Part shown: positions 1 to 10,500 of the stretch, piece after piece | How positions within the stretch are numbered: position 1 is the first letter of the stretch | Layout: each line of letters opens with the position of its first letter | Source of the DNA: Klebsormidium nitens | Taxonomy: Eukaryota > Streptophyta > Klebsormidiophyceae > Klebsormidiales > Klebsormidiaceae | NCBI GenBank assembly: GCA_000708835.1 | Contig: DF237308.1 | Span: 30,158-94,157, forward strand | Direction of reading: 5' to 3' | DNA: 64,000 nt | The notes under the pieces: generated by a model | Told to the model about the DNA's origin: nothing | The model's database searches: none | What the model saw: the letters and a program-made list of their open reading frames with translations, nothing else | Program-made: the position numbers and the translations under genes

Positions 1-255
1 TCGGTGTAAACGGGTGCTCTCTTAGTGCATATAAGAGGCCCTGTCTGCTACAATGGACGTGGGAGGGAGCTAGGTTGAGAGTTGATAAAAGTCTTGGAAC
101 TAAAGGTGTCCTCAAATCCGGAGTCAAGAAGTGAGGCCCACAAGTGGAGAAATCCACTTTATAGCTTTGATCCAAGCTTAGGGAGCTCAACGCGAGCTCA
201 GTCTGTAAGTGCAGTCTAATATAATGAAGTGCTGCAGCTCATGGCAGCTCGGGAG

Positions 256-282
256 GATGAGCTTAGGTAACCTAAGCTCATC
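256..282. repeat. Perfect 27-bp palindrome
   Basis: The arms are 13 bp (GATGAGCTTAGGT and its reverse complement) around one central A. It lies about 800 bp upstream of the p28 start codon. It could be a dyad binding site or a leftover of a foldback element; the sequence alone does not decide. Confidence 0.75.
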
Positions 283-502
283 TTGTAAGAACCAATGAGA
301 ATCGAGTATTTATTTAAGAAGATCAAGTTACCGTTAGGGGGGGAAACCTCCAGCTCATCGTATAATCAAGGGTTGAGCTTATCTGCGTATCTACGGCTAT
401 AATTGCCTAATAAAGATCCACGTGTTACAGTCGGAGCTCTGGCAACTTTGATGCGAGTAGAACTGTCCGTCTAATACATATTGGACGGCTACGATGCTTC
501 TT

Positions 503-562
503 AGCTGCCCGGCTTTCAGCTAGTGGCCGCGCGCGGCCGGGCCCTCGCCGGGCCGGGCAGCT
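503..562. repeat. GC-rich inverted repeat
   Basis: Arms of 11 bp (503-513 and 552-562) enclose a 14-bp self-complementary core at 525-538 made only of G and C. This is a local GC island inside a more AT-rich flank. Its function is unknown. Confidence 0.6.
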
Positions 563-1077
563 CGAACCGACGGTCAAATCTGTCCGCAGACCAATTGTCT
601 GCAGATATCCAACGGCATGAATTACCCATTAGCAAAGCTGGTTCCTTGCTCCATTTCAAGTCAATGAGCAGTTGGCCAGGGCCAATGACCGCCCAGTGTA
701 CTGTATCGGCGGATCTGTCGCCTTAGGTTTGTCGACGGTGTAGCTACTGAGTACTTCAGAGTACTGTAGCAATCAAAGAAACTTGATTCTCCAGCACCAT
801 CTATTAATAGCGCCGCCTCTCCTGACATCATACTTGTGGTCTCAGATTGTCGTCGCTTTCTCTTTCCTTCCTCAGGTGCTGATCAGCAAACAATCGAACT
901 TCGGGACTCAGTTTTGGTGCTAGCTTTGCTAAGGGGCCGCAATTGTGAAGGTGAAATTACCTGCCATATTGGAATACCTGAACGAAGCGGGAAGCTGCGC
1001 CAGCAACAAGGCCGAGCAAGCAGCCTGTGCATCAAGTGCTTCTGCTTTGTTTCTTTTTCCACTTCTGTGGCGGCAGG

Positions 1078-3363
1078 ATGATTCCCCCTTTACAGTCCCT
1101 TGTCAAGTATGACAATCCTGTGCAAGTGAGCACAGGAAAAGGCAAATCAAAGACCCTGAAAGGAGACAAAGGGACTCTGAAAGGTACTCTACCAAAGGTA
1201 AGCTTCTTCGTAACATTGAGATCCCAGATGCTCATGCTTAGGAAGAGATTATCATCACTTCTTGGAGCTGCGACTCGCGAAAGCGTCAGTGGTTGCTCCT
1301 TCCTGCCGTTGAGACTTGACCTCGGGAAGCACTATCAAGGGGTTTTCTTTACCCAACAGAGCTCCAACGCCCTTAGATTGATCATATAGGTCTTGGCTTG
1401 CAGGGCACAAAGATCCTTCCGCCAGTCGAGCAAAAGCCAGGTTTCACGCAGACAGAGGACATTTTGAACAGCATACTGCCGCCAAGGTAAGGTTAAGGCG
1501 TGTAAGAGCTGGAACCATTCAGCGGCATGCTTGGTCAGCAGTGCAATGCTGATGTTGAAGGTGGAACACTTGTTCCTTGCAACTGATTGAGTCAGGTACC
1601 TGGACGCGAACTTTCCGCAATGTTATTTTGACCATCTACATGGACGAGCTGTGCGGTACAACCAGGACATAAGTGAGGTAAGAAAATACCGTGATAAGAA
1701 GGGAATGGCAGCTAAAGTAGCCAACTGTTCGAATTACGGACCTTTGTCTCTACTTTGGCACTTGCAGGGAGTGGACGGCGGAGGATAGCCAGCTCTGGGT
1801 GCAATATGTGTCCAGCACCCCAGCCACACGGTTAGATGTGATTAACCTTCAGGAGAGATTGGACCAGCAGCTGCAGCAGCGGCAAGCAAGGGAGACGGGG
1901 ATCTGCCCTGTACGGGAGGAGCTGTACGCTCAGGTTGGGAGCACAGCCCCTGGAAAAAGTGACGTGGCCCTTTTTCCGAAGGCTGCACTCTTGGTTTCAA
2001 ACATGAGAGAGGGGTGGAAAGATAGAATCGGTTTGGGGGCAAGGACAAACAATTCATCTGCCTTGCATTCGACAATAGCTTGCCTGAGCCTGATCAGGCA
2101 CTGTTGTCAGGCCAGAACTACCAACGTTTTCAGAACCTTTTCAGGCTCCCGGTGAATGGAAACATGTGAACCAGGTGATGCTTTGAACAGGACTTCTGCA
2201 GGGGGTCTCGGGCGTCTTGACGGTCTTCGTCTCTTATTGAAACTTGATGTGGTGGCAAACTTTACCACCGCTGATGGCGCTCTTGTCGATTCATGCAGTG
2301 CTTTGACGAGCTCATCAGGCAGGTGACAGTCAACTGTGCCGAGCGCGGTCTCTTGCTTCTCAGGGTACGGGACGAGATGAGAATGGTAAGCCTCCACGTT
2401 CACAATGCAACGAACCACCTGTGGTTGCTGAAGCGTTTGCCAGTGTTACAGACCGTCTCGGACCCCGTCAACTTGCATTAATCCTACCTTCACAAGTTCT
2501 GACAAACTCGTTAGCATGCAATGCACTTCAAAAGCTGAAAAGCGTGCTTTTGAATCCCATCCGTAATACGTCCCTCTCTCTCTTATGTGGCAGACCATAG
2601 CCGCGTACCAAACTCTGTATGAGAGCAGCGTTGCCTTTGGCATGCGAAAGGCCCTGCAGACGGAGGCCGGGAAGGCAGACATGGAGGTCCGCATTCAGCA
2701 GCTGGAAGGGGAGCACAAGGAGCTCGAGCGGCAGCTCCAGGAGTGGAAGGTAGGCGGAGCAGCGACAACGGCTTCTGTATGTTCACTCCGCTTTCGTGCC
2801 TCCTTCAACAAGACACGTCTGATCTTTGATGACATTCCGAACCCTCTCATTTACTAGTCACTCGAATGCGGTAAGTAGCTGACGTTTGAATAAAGCGCCA
2901 TCTCCTAGATTTCTGAAGACGTCCAATGACTGGCCACCCGCGCTCACAGTAGACTTTGCTTGAAACGGATGGGGCAGGTCGCCTGTGAGCAATCATATGG
3001 GGGCTCCCGTGTCCCAGCTTAATTTTCACCGGGGTTGCTTTAGAAACGGACGAGGAACTTACTGCTAATGTGGACGGATCAACTCTCTTGCCTTTCGGGG
3101 CGCATGGTGTGTTAAGGGTATTCTTTCAGGTCATTTTTCTCCGGCCGACCCATACGAAAGGCCTTCCATTTAGTGGTCAAATTTTACCCTCATTTGTTTC
3201 TGCTTTGAACGTTCAGAACAAGGCGGAGGCTATCGAGAAGCGGGAAAGCGAACGGCGAGCTCTGGACGAAAAGAAGCACGCCGAGGAGGTAGCCTACCTG
3301 CAGCGATCGAACAAGCAGCTGAAGCAACAGCTGGAAACGTTTTTAGCGCCACCAAAGAAGTAA
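1078..3363 (+). CDS. DNALI1: Axonemal inner-arm dynein light chain p28 (DNALI1/IDA4 family)
   Basis: The p28 light chain binds single-headed inner-arm dyneins with actin and is needed for their assembly in motile cilia. Six exons give a 252-residue protein: 1078-1197, 1404-1486, 1768-1933, 2299-2385, 2594-2749, 3217-3363. All phases agree, and introns start GTAAG, GTTGG or GTAGG. Family blocks are easy to see: the MIPPLQSLVKYDNP start, an LPPR-EWT block, LWVQYVSSTPATRLDV, QARETGICPVR, CFDELIRQVT-NCAERGLLLLRVRDE, TIAAYQTLYESSVAFGMRKAL, then a C-terminal coiled coil ending APPKK. The length equals that of other p28 proteins (about 250), so the gene looks complete and functional. The start is the ATG that opens the conserved N-terminus. 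It is convergent with the Calx-beta gene. Its presence implies a flagellated life stage. Confidence 0.97.
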
Positions 3364-4526
3364 GATGCTGCTAAGATGGGGAGATCTGACCGATTTGAAT
3401 GGCAGATAGCTCTTGAGAAGAACACTAGTATCTCTGAAGAATTGGGAATGGGGAATCACAAGCGCAGTTCATTAAGGTGCACGGTGGATATAGTACGGGA
3501 TGCAGACATCTTTGAGAGATAATGAAATTAGGAGTAGTTTTGTATACAATTAATGGGAAGTTCTAAAGCTTTCAAGACGTCGAGGCTGATCAGACTGTTG
3601 GTGCAGAATATAGGGGGAATTTCCAAGCGAAGCGCTGCAAGTCAACATCCAACATGATTGCAACTCTGTGTACTTTTTGCAACGGCACAACAGAAGTTAC
3701 CAGGTCAAGCATGTTGGCCTTAGTCCGTACGATTTCTCAGCAAACCAGCTCTTCTGAACGTGTATGCCAATGATTCATTCAGCATTAGCAAGTTGCTGAA
3801 TTCTTACCAAGCTCGGGAGACCCTTACTGAAGTGCTACCCTGTTGAATCTGCAAGAGCTTGTTCTGCAGCAGATTGACGGTCTGGTTCCTTGTGCCTGAC
3901 GCGGTGCCGCCGCATGCTGAGTTGATCATCTCAGTTACTAGGTCAAAGCTTTTACCACATTGTGCCATCGTAGGCAATTGGTACGTTCCCTTTCTAGCTG
4001 TGCAATTCGGCCTATGCATAGTGTTCTTCGGCTCTCAAATACTCCGACCGGCCTCGAATTACGATTATATGATCCAAACCATGCACATGCACATAATTGT
4101 GGCGTGGTGGCCCGCTGCATGTGGATCTTCATGCTGAACCTGCGCAGTTCATCACATTGACTTTTTGTAGTCCGACGATTAAACATGCAAGATGCTCATG
4201 AAACGAACGTGCCGCCGCCATGATTGATTGGATCGAGGCTTGCCTGGGTGCTGGCACTTCCTTGCCTTCGAGATGCACCGGTATCGATCTATGCTGTGAG
4301 ATATCCAAGCGCTATATCATTGCTTTTCTGTGAACAAGAACCCGCAAATACGGCTGCACACACTTCGTGTCCAGCAGCGTATAGATCAGCAGACTTATTC
4401 GAAAAGACCGTTCTTTCTGAGGTGACGAGCACAACTACTGCCAATGAGCCCTGCTCTTTGAACTCTTAGAGGCGCCTAAAGCACACGGTCCTAGGCCGTA
4501 CCCTCCTTTCAGAGGCCGTACCGACA
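3364..4526. other. Convergent intergenic region, nothing recognised
   Basis: This lies between the stop codons of the p28 gene (+) and the Calx-beta gene (-). It should hold both 3' UTRs. Only short open frames without family resemblance are present. Confidence 0.6.
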
Positions 4527-7500
4527 TTAGGAAAAGTCGTCCATCATGGACTGCGCTTCCTTGACCGCGTGCAGGCCCGGGCACGTTGCCCTGAACGCGG
4601 CGACGCAGCTGCCTAGGGATAGAGCGGTGTCTGAGGGCCGCTGGTCGCCGTCCATCTCTGCGGCCAGCTCGAACATCTGGTCCACCGTGGCCTCGTTCAG
4701 CCATGCCTGGAACCACAGAAGTTCACGGTTGACAGAAGGAAGGGGACTAACTAAGCTTTCAGATCTCAGATCTGCAAAAGTGCACGTCGTCCAACTTGTT
4801 TAGAAGCCCACAAAGGCGAGAAGGGCTGCAATATCGCAACCAGGCTTTCATCAGTGATACGGGCTCAGAAACTTCTGAGGCGTTTCAAAACGGTCCCGTT
4901 CGACTGAACCTCATCTTGTTCTGGACATCAAAGATTCGGCGGACCCATGCAAATTCTTGGTAAAGCAGGAGAAAATATGTACTGTTTGCGTAAAGGAACT
5001 GTGACTCAGACAGCATTACCTTCTTTGCACAGCGGATACAGGGGGCGCATTCTCACCGGCACGTCGAGCTGCTTAATGGCTTGGTGAAAGCCCTCCCTGG
5101 TAACCCCCGGCGCGTCGCCCTCCTTGAACCGGTCCAGCACGGTGTGAACGAGCTCCTCGTCCTTCTCTTGCAGCTGCGAACTTTTGGTCACGAGAAAGCA
5201 CAGCAGCCGATCCAGGGCCACAGGTGCCGCCACGTCACCGCTGACGTCGCCCGCCGCCTGTTCCCCGTTCAGGGGGCTTGGATTGCGCGGTCCCCCCCTC
5301 TGCTGCATCCCCCCTACAGACCCGCTGCTGACCCGGGCAGGCTCCGCACGGTGCGGTGGCCGCCCATTCTGGCGGCTCCCCGCGCGCGAGTGAGCGCCCA
5401 TGGGCGACGCGGCGCGCGTCGCGGCCGCGTTCAGCGACGAATCTTTCTTCGCACTGGGCGACGTCGCGGCTTCGGACCGGCCCGCGAAGGCGGCGTCGTC
5501 GCCCAAGGTCCCCGCGCGGTTCTGCTCGCGCATGTCCGCGAGGACCGCCTCGATCTGCTCGCGCGGCCGGGTTTCCAGAACGCGCGCGACGACGGCTTCC
5601 ACCTGGGCGGGGGTGAGGAGGACGGAGTCCCCGCGCTCTAGTTGGCTCCAGAATGCGGCCTGCCCGTTGAGGGACCACGCACACACTTCCAGGATCTGCA
5701 GCAGGGGCCGAGCAAGGGGCAGAATCAGATTGGATGCGCGGTGGCCCATCTCATGCTCTGACGGTTTCTCGCATCAGGCCTGCCGCCGAAGGCCCATGCT
5801 GCCTACATAGACCACTTGCAAGCGGGTCTACGTAGGCAGGTCTATGTAGACATGGTCCGCTTGCTGCCTACATACACCACTTGCTTAAAGGTTCAGTGAG
5901 CAGCAGCAAACGAACAGCATGCCTTCCGCGTGATCCGATGCATACATGCGACCGCACAACCGGCCCCCCAACACTCCCTCAGCCGGGTCCCCACCTGCAT
6001 GACCGAGTTGACGCCGTGCCCCGGAAGGTCGTCGTAGAGGCCGGTGAGGCGCGTGAAGAGGCCGGCCAGGTGGTCGGTTCGCCGCCGGTAGAAGGCGCGC
6101 AGGGAGGCGAGCATCTCCTGCAGCTTGGCCTGCGCCAGGCTGCGCAGCCCGAACATGTGCTTCAAGTGGCCCACCACCAAGTCGCTCAGCGGCGCGCGGC
6201 CGCGGCCCGCCTTGTCGTCCACCTGCACAGGTTTTACGCGGGGTTTGAGATGCGGCTTCTGCAGTGGTTTTAACTTGTGGCAGGAGTTTGTGGGGAGCGA
6301 GCCAAAAGGAGCGATAGTCGGGCTGTCATCAATGAAGGAGACGGCTGTAGGCTGACTACTCAATAGGCATCCGGGTTGCTTATCAAAATGGAACCTTTTG
6401 AGCTCTTCTGTAGCTCGTTTTCAACTGTGAGCTTTCGAGAAGAGTTTCGACTTCTGGCCCGGAAGGCCGCTTCGGTCGCTTCCATTGAAGCCTGCAAGCG
6501 GAGGTATAGCGTCTGTGTCGGATACATGTGCGAACAGAGCAGGGACAAAGCTTAGGGTTGATCGTCCCCTCTTTCAAGCTCTCGTTTTGAGAAAATAAGA
6601 GCAGTCAGCTCCGCGAGAAAATCTCACCGCATTCGCCGCCTGCTTTGCCCGGTAGATGCTCCCGATCAGCGCGCGCAGCTTCTTGGCCGGCATCACCCGG
6701 GCGTTGTTCACCAGGAACGTGCTCAGGTCTTTCCCCCGGCGCGCCCCCTTCAACACCAGCTCCGCTCGTCCACTCACCGTGGCAGCCTTCCCGCCCTCCG
6801 AAGCTCGCTGCTCTAGTTCCCGTGCGTCGAGCATCTCCGCGCGTTTCCCGTGCGGGCTCTCCGACCGCCTTCCGTGCTGGCTGCTTGCCCGGTGAACTGC
6901 CCCGGCCGCGCCGCCGTTTTTGGGGCTTTCTTCTTCCTTCTCCTCCTCACCCACACTCGCGCCGGGCGCCCCCTCTTCGATGAACCGCTCCCAGGCGGGG
7001 GGGATGTGCATCCGTTTGGAGAACTCAAGCGGCGCCAGCCCCTTCGCTTCCCGCCGCTCGTTCACCCTCTGCTTCCACTTGCCCCCCGACTGAAGCGCGC
7101 GCGTTGCCGGCATCAGCCCGTTCTCCCCTGTCACCTTCTCGTCGTCCGACTCCATTTCCAGGCGTGTCGCTTCGTCTTCTCCGTCTTCTTGCACGGACGT
7201 TCCTACCTCCCGGGAGCTCGGCCTGCGTTCCTGCGCCGGTCTCTGCCACCGTTTCCGCCCGGCGCGCTCCCACCGGGCACTGCCGGGGCCGGAGACGGTG
7301 ACCCGGGCAGTCTGATCACCGAGTAAGACCGCCTCCGTCTGGCCCTCCAGGCGCAGTACGACTGAGAACTCCTGCTCCCCTTCTCCAAACTCGTCCTCCA
7401 GCAGCTGCACCCAGATCGACTGAGGGCCGACCGCGCCTTCCGGCCACGTCAGCAGGCCCTCTGTCGACGCGAAGTCGAGCCCGGCGTGCGCGGACCTGCG

Positions 7501-10500
7501 ACAGCCGGAAGGGAGGCCTTCGGCAAGGGCTTCGCAAGAGGAACCTGTTTACTTCGCTCTCGAGAAGAACCTAAAAATTTCTGTAAGAGTTCTTCGAACC
7601 TCATTGCCGCACTGGCGGTGGGGGCCGAGAGGCAAATCAGCGCCCACAGATTGGCGGGCGGCGGCCTTCTTCAAAGAATGGTAGACACCTCGGCATCAGG
7701 ATTTTGGCAAGCTTTGGATCAATTGTACTATTTTCTTGTGAAGATACGCGATCGGTCGGTGGCTCACCCGTCCAGTGTGAGATAATGCACGCCGACCTCC
7801 CCTCGTGCGCCCCCGGTTCGCTCCACGCGCAGCTCCACTTGTTCATCCCCCAAAAGGGCCGCGCACTGGGTGGCCAGAAAACGAATGCCGCCGTGCACTT
7901 GGACGACTGACGCGATGCGTGCGTCGTCATCTGCGCCAAAATAAAGGCAGGTCTTCCTCAGTAAAGCATTACTGGAGGGTCCTTTAGTAAAGCAACGGAA
8001 AAGACCAAAGGACCTCGCCACAACATGCCTGACCTTCGCACTCCAAGCGCTAACAAGTGTAACAAGAATCTGCAACAGGCTCTGTCTCGATCTCACGAAT
8101 CGGCCAGTCAACCAAGACATCGTCCATCTAGACGGTACTGTTTGAACATTATTGGAAAAGCATTCGAGCGTTACCCTGTGGGATCTGTGCGCTCTCCCTG
8201 AGCGCCAACTCCTCCGCTTTCATCCGCTCTAGTTCTGCCCTCAGCACCGCGACCTCCTCCAGCGCGCCCTGCCGCGCGCGCTCACGCTCGTCCGCCTGCG
8301 CGCGCGCGCGCGCATTCTCCTCCTGGAGCCGCTGCACCTCCGCCCGCCATTTGGCGTCCGCCAGGTCCCATTCGTCCGCCCATCTTCTTTCCGAGTTCCG
8401 GCGCTGGTCAGACGGAATGGCGCTAGCATCCTCTCGAGGGGTTGCTGGCAGCTCGGGAGAAGCCCCCCCCGGCAGTGGAGACTCGGGCACGGCAGCGGGT
8501 ACTTCTTCCGCTGTTCCGCCGCTCCGGCCGTGCCTCTCCTTTGGAGACGGAACTTCGTAGATGGCCGCGGACAAGCGCAGGAACTCGCCGTGCGTCTTCC
8601 GCCGCTCCGCTTTCTCGCGCCGCCGCTGCACCGTCTCCGACAGCGACTCGCTCCGCTTCAGCCGGGGCAGAGGCGACCCGCCGATTCGCAAATCAGGTGA
8701 CCGGGGCCCCGGGGACACCGGGGAAAGGTCGCCACGATCGGGCTCCAAGACGAGCATCGCACTGGGAGCGGTCAAGTCGAGCGTCGCTGGCACGTGGCTC
8801 TTGAAGCGGTTCGAAGCGAGCCGTTCAAAAACTTTGGGCAGAGTCTCTGGGTCAGCCGCTGGGTGCTCTCCACCGCGCCGTGTCCCCCGCCGACTGTGAC
8901 TCGGAGAAACAGCCTCACTTTTGGTTGTTTCCGTATCCCCAAGCCCCTCGTTTTCAACGGCTGTCGGTCCCTCTTGAGAGCTCTCTTCCGCAGATTGGTT
9001 GCCCGCTAGTGAAGATTGTTCCGCTCCATTGTCTCCGGAAACAGTAGCCTCCTCAACATGGACGCTTTTCAGATACTCCCCTTGCGATTGGTCTTCGTCA
9101 GCGGCTTCTTCCATTTTATTCGCATCCGTTTGTGGCAGCCTCTTCTCGCTGACTTCATGCCACTGTGACGTACTGTCGTCTATGTTAGCTTCGCGCAATA
9201 CGTTTTGATGGCTGTCCGCTGGAGCTACTTCTTCCGTACTGGGCTCGCCTTCATGAGCCGACGCGGATTCCGCTTCCTCCGGTGACTCTGGTATGCTCAA
9301 CTGAGCTTCAAAGTCTCCTTCAATCATTTCGTTTTCTGCGCTCACTTCCGAAGGCTCCACGTTCTCTTGCCTTTGCCCAGTTTCTGCCTCCGCCCCCCCA
9401 GCCTCCGTCTCTCGTTCTCTTTCTCTCCCACCTTCCGGCCCCTGCCTGCCATCGGGTGCCGATCCCCCCGCCCTTCTGAACGGATTCCACACACGCTTTC
9501 CCGGCGGCCCCTCATCCGTAACTCCAGTGCTCTCCACCTTCTCGTCTGCACCCCCTTGAGCCTCTCTCCTCATGGCTACATCCGTTTCAAAAACCCTCTG
9601 CCCCCCTTCTCGAGACACAGCGCTCTGCCTCGACCCTCTGTCGTCTTTCTCCTGCCCTGCCTCCCTCCCGGCCGTGCCACTCTCCCCCCGACCGCCTTCC
9701 CCGGGCACCTGCTCAGTCTGCACGCCTTCGTCGACTCTGACCGGGGCTTTCACCCGCCGTCCCCCGGGCGCCTTTTTCCCGGCCACCGCCCGGCTGGCCG
9801 CCATGCCCAGCTTGAGCCCCGCCAGAAACTGCTCCGACTGCGCGATCGCCAGCGCCGACTCGCTCTGCGAGCTCTCCGCAATCTCCGGCACCGTCGCGTT
9901 GTCGTTCTCGTCCTCTGACAGTTTCGCTGCCCCGCCCTTCATGGACGGCCAGATGCCGTTGGCCGGGGGCGCCGCGGGGCCCCCCAGGCTGCCCAGCTTT
10001 ACAGTGGGCAGACGCAGGAAGGGGTTGCTCGACGCAATCGGGGCGCCTGCGCGGAGGGGCGACCAAAGCCTTGACAAACAGCAAAAGATAACCCGCCTCG
10101 TTTTGTGGCTAGTTATCTCGTGTCTCGCTGTCGCTACTTCCCGCAAGCAGTCCAGGGTTTCAAACTTGGCAGAAGTGAGCCGTGCCTCGCGACACCGTGA
10201 TATCTCTGCCCTTTGTTTAAGGATCTCGGCTTCGCCGTTCTGGCAGCAAGTCTTCCCTCGGAGGCACGGCCAAAGACTTCGAAAGTAGAACCCGTCACAA
10301 CTTCGATTCAGACCAAGCCACACAGGCAAACTGCACGCAGTCGATGCCACGTGTCAGCCGACCAGCTGCCTGGCGCCTCACCCTGCCGTGGCCGCGCTTG
10401 CTCCGGTGCCACCACGAGGACCTGCGCCAGCCTGTCCCCGTGCTGCTGCAGCCACGTGTCCATCGCCGCTTGGTCCTGCTTCCGCTCGAGAGCAGTCAGC

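Larger units (their letters stand above)
1..1077. other. Upstream region of the p28 dynein gene, no gene seen
   Basis: I see no supported coding region here. The stretch should hold the promoter and 5' leader of the p28 gene. A splice-acceptor-like CAG lies directly before the ATG at 1078, preceded by a pyrimidine-rich run, so a 5'-UTR intron is possible. A perfect 27-bp palindrome lies at 256-282 and a GC-rich inverted repeat at 503-562. Confidence 0.6.

Noticed and set aside
836-1081. Upstream coding exon of the p28 gene
   Set aside because: The conserved p28 N-terminus begins at the ATG at 1078, and the upstream translation has no family resemblance.
8149-10350. 733-codon open frame as a stand-alone gene
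   Set aside because: It is mainly exon 5 of the Calx-beta gene (8175-10046). The first 100 codons and the last few lie in introns bounded by clear splice sites.
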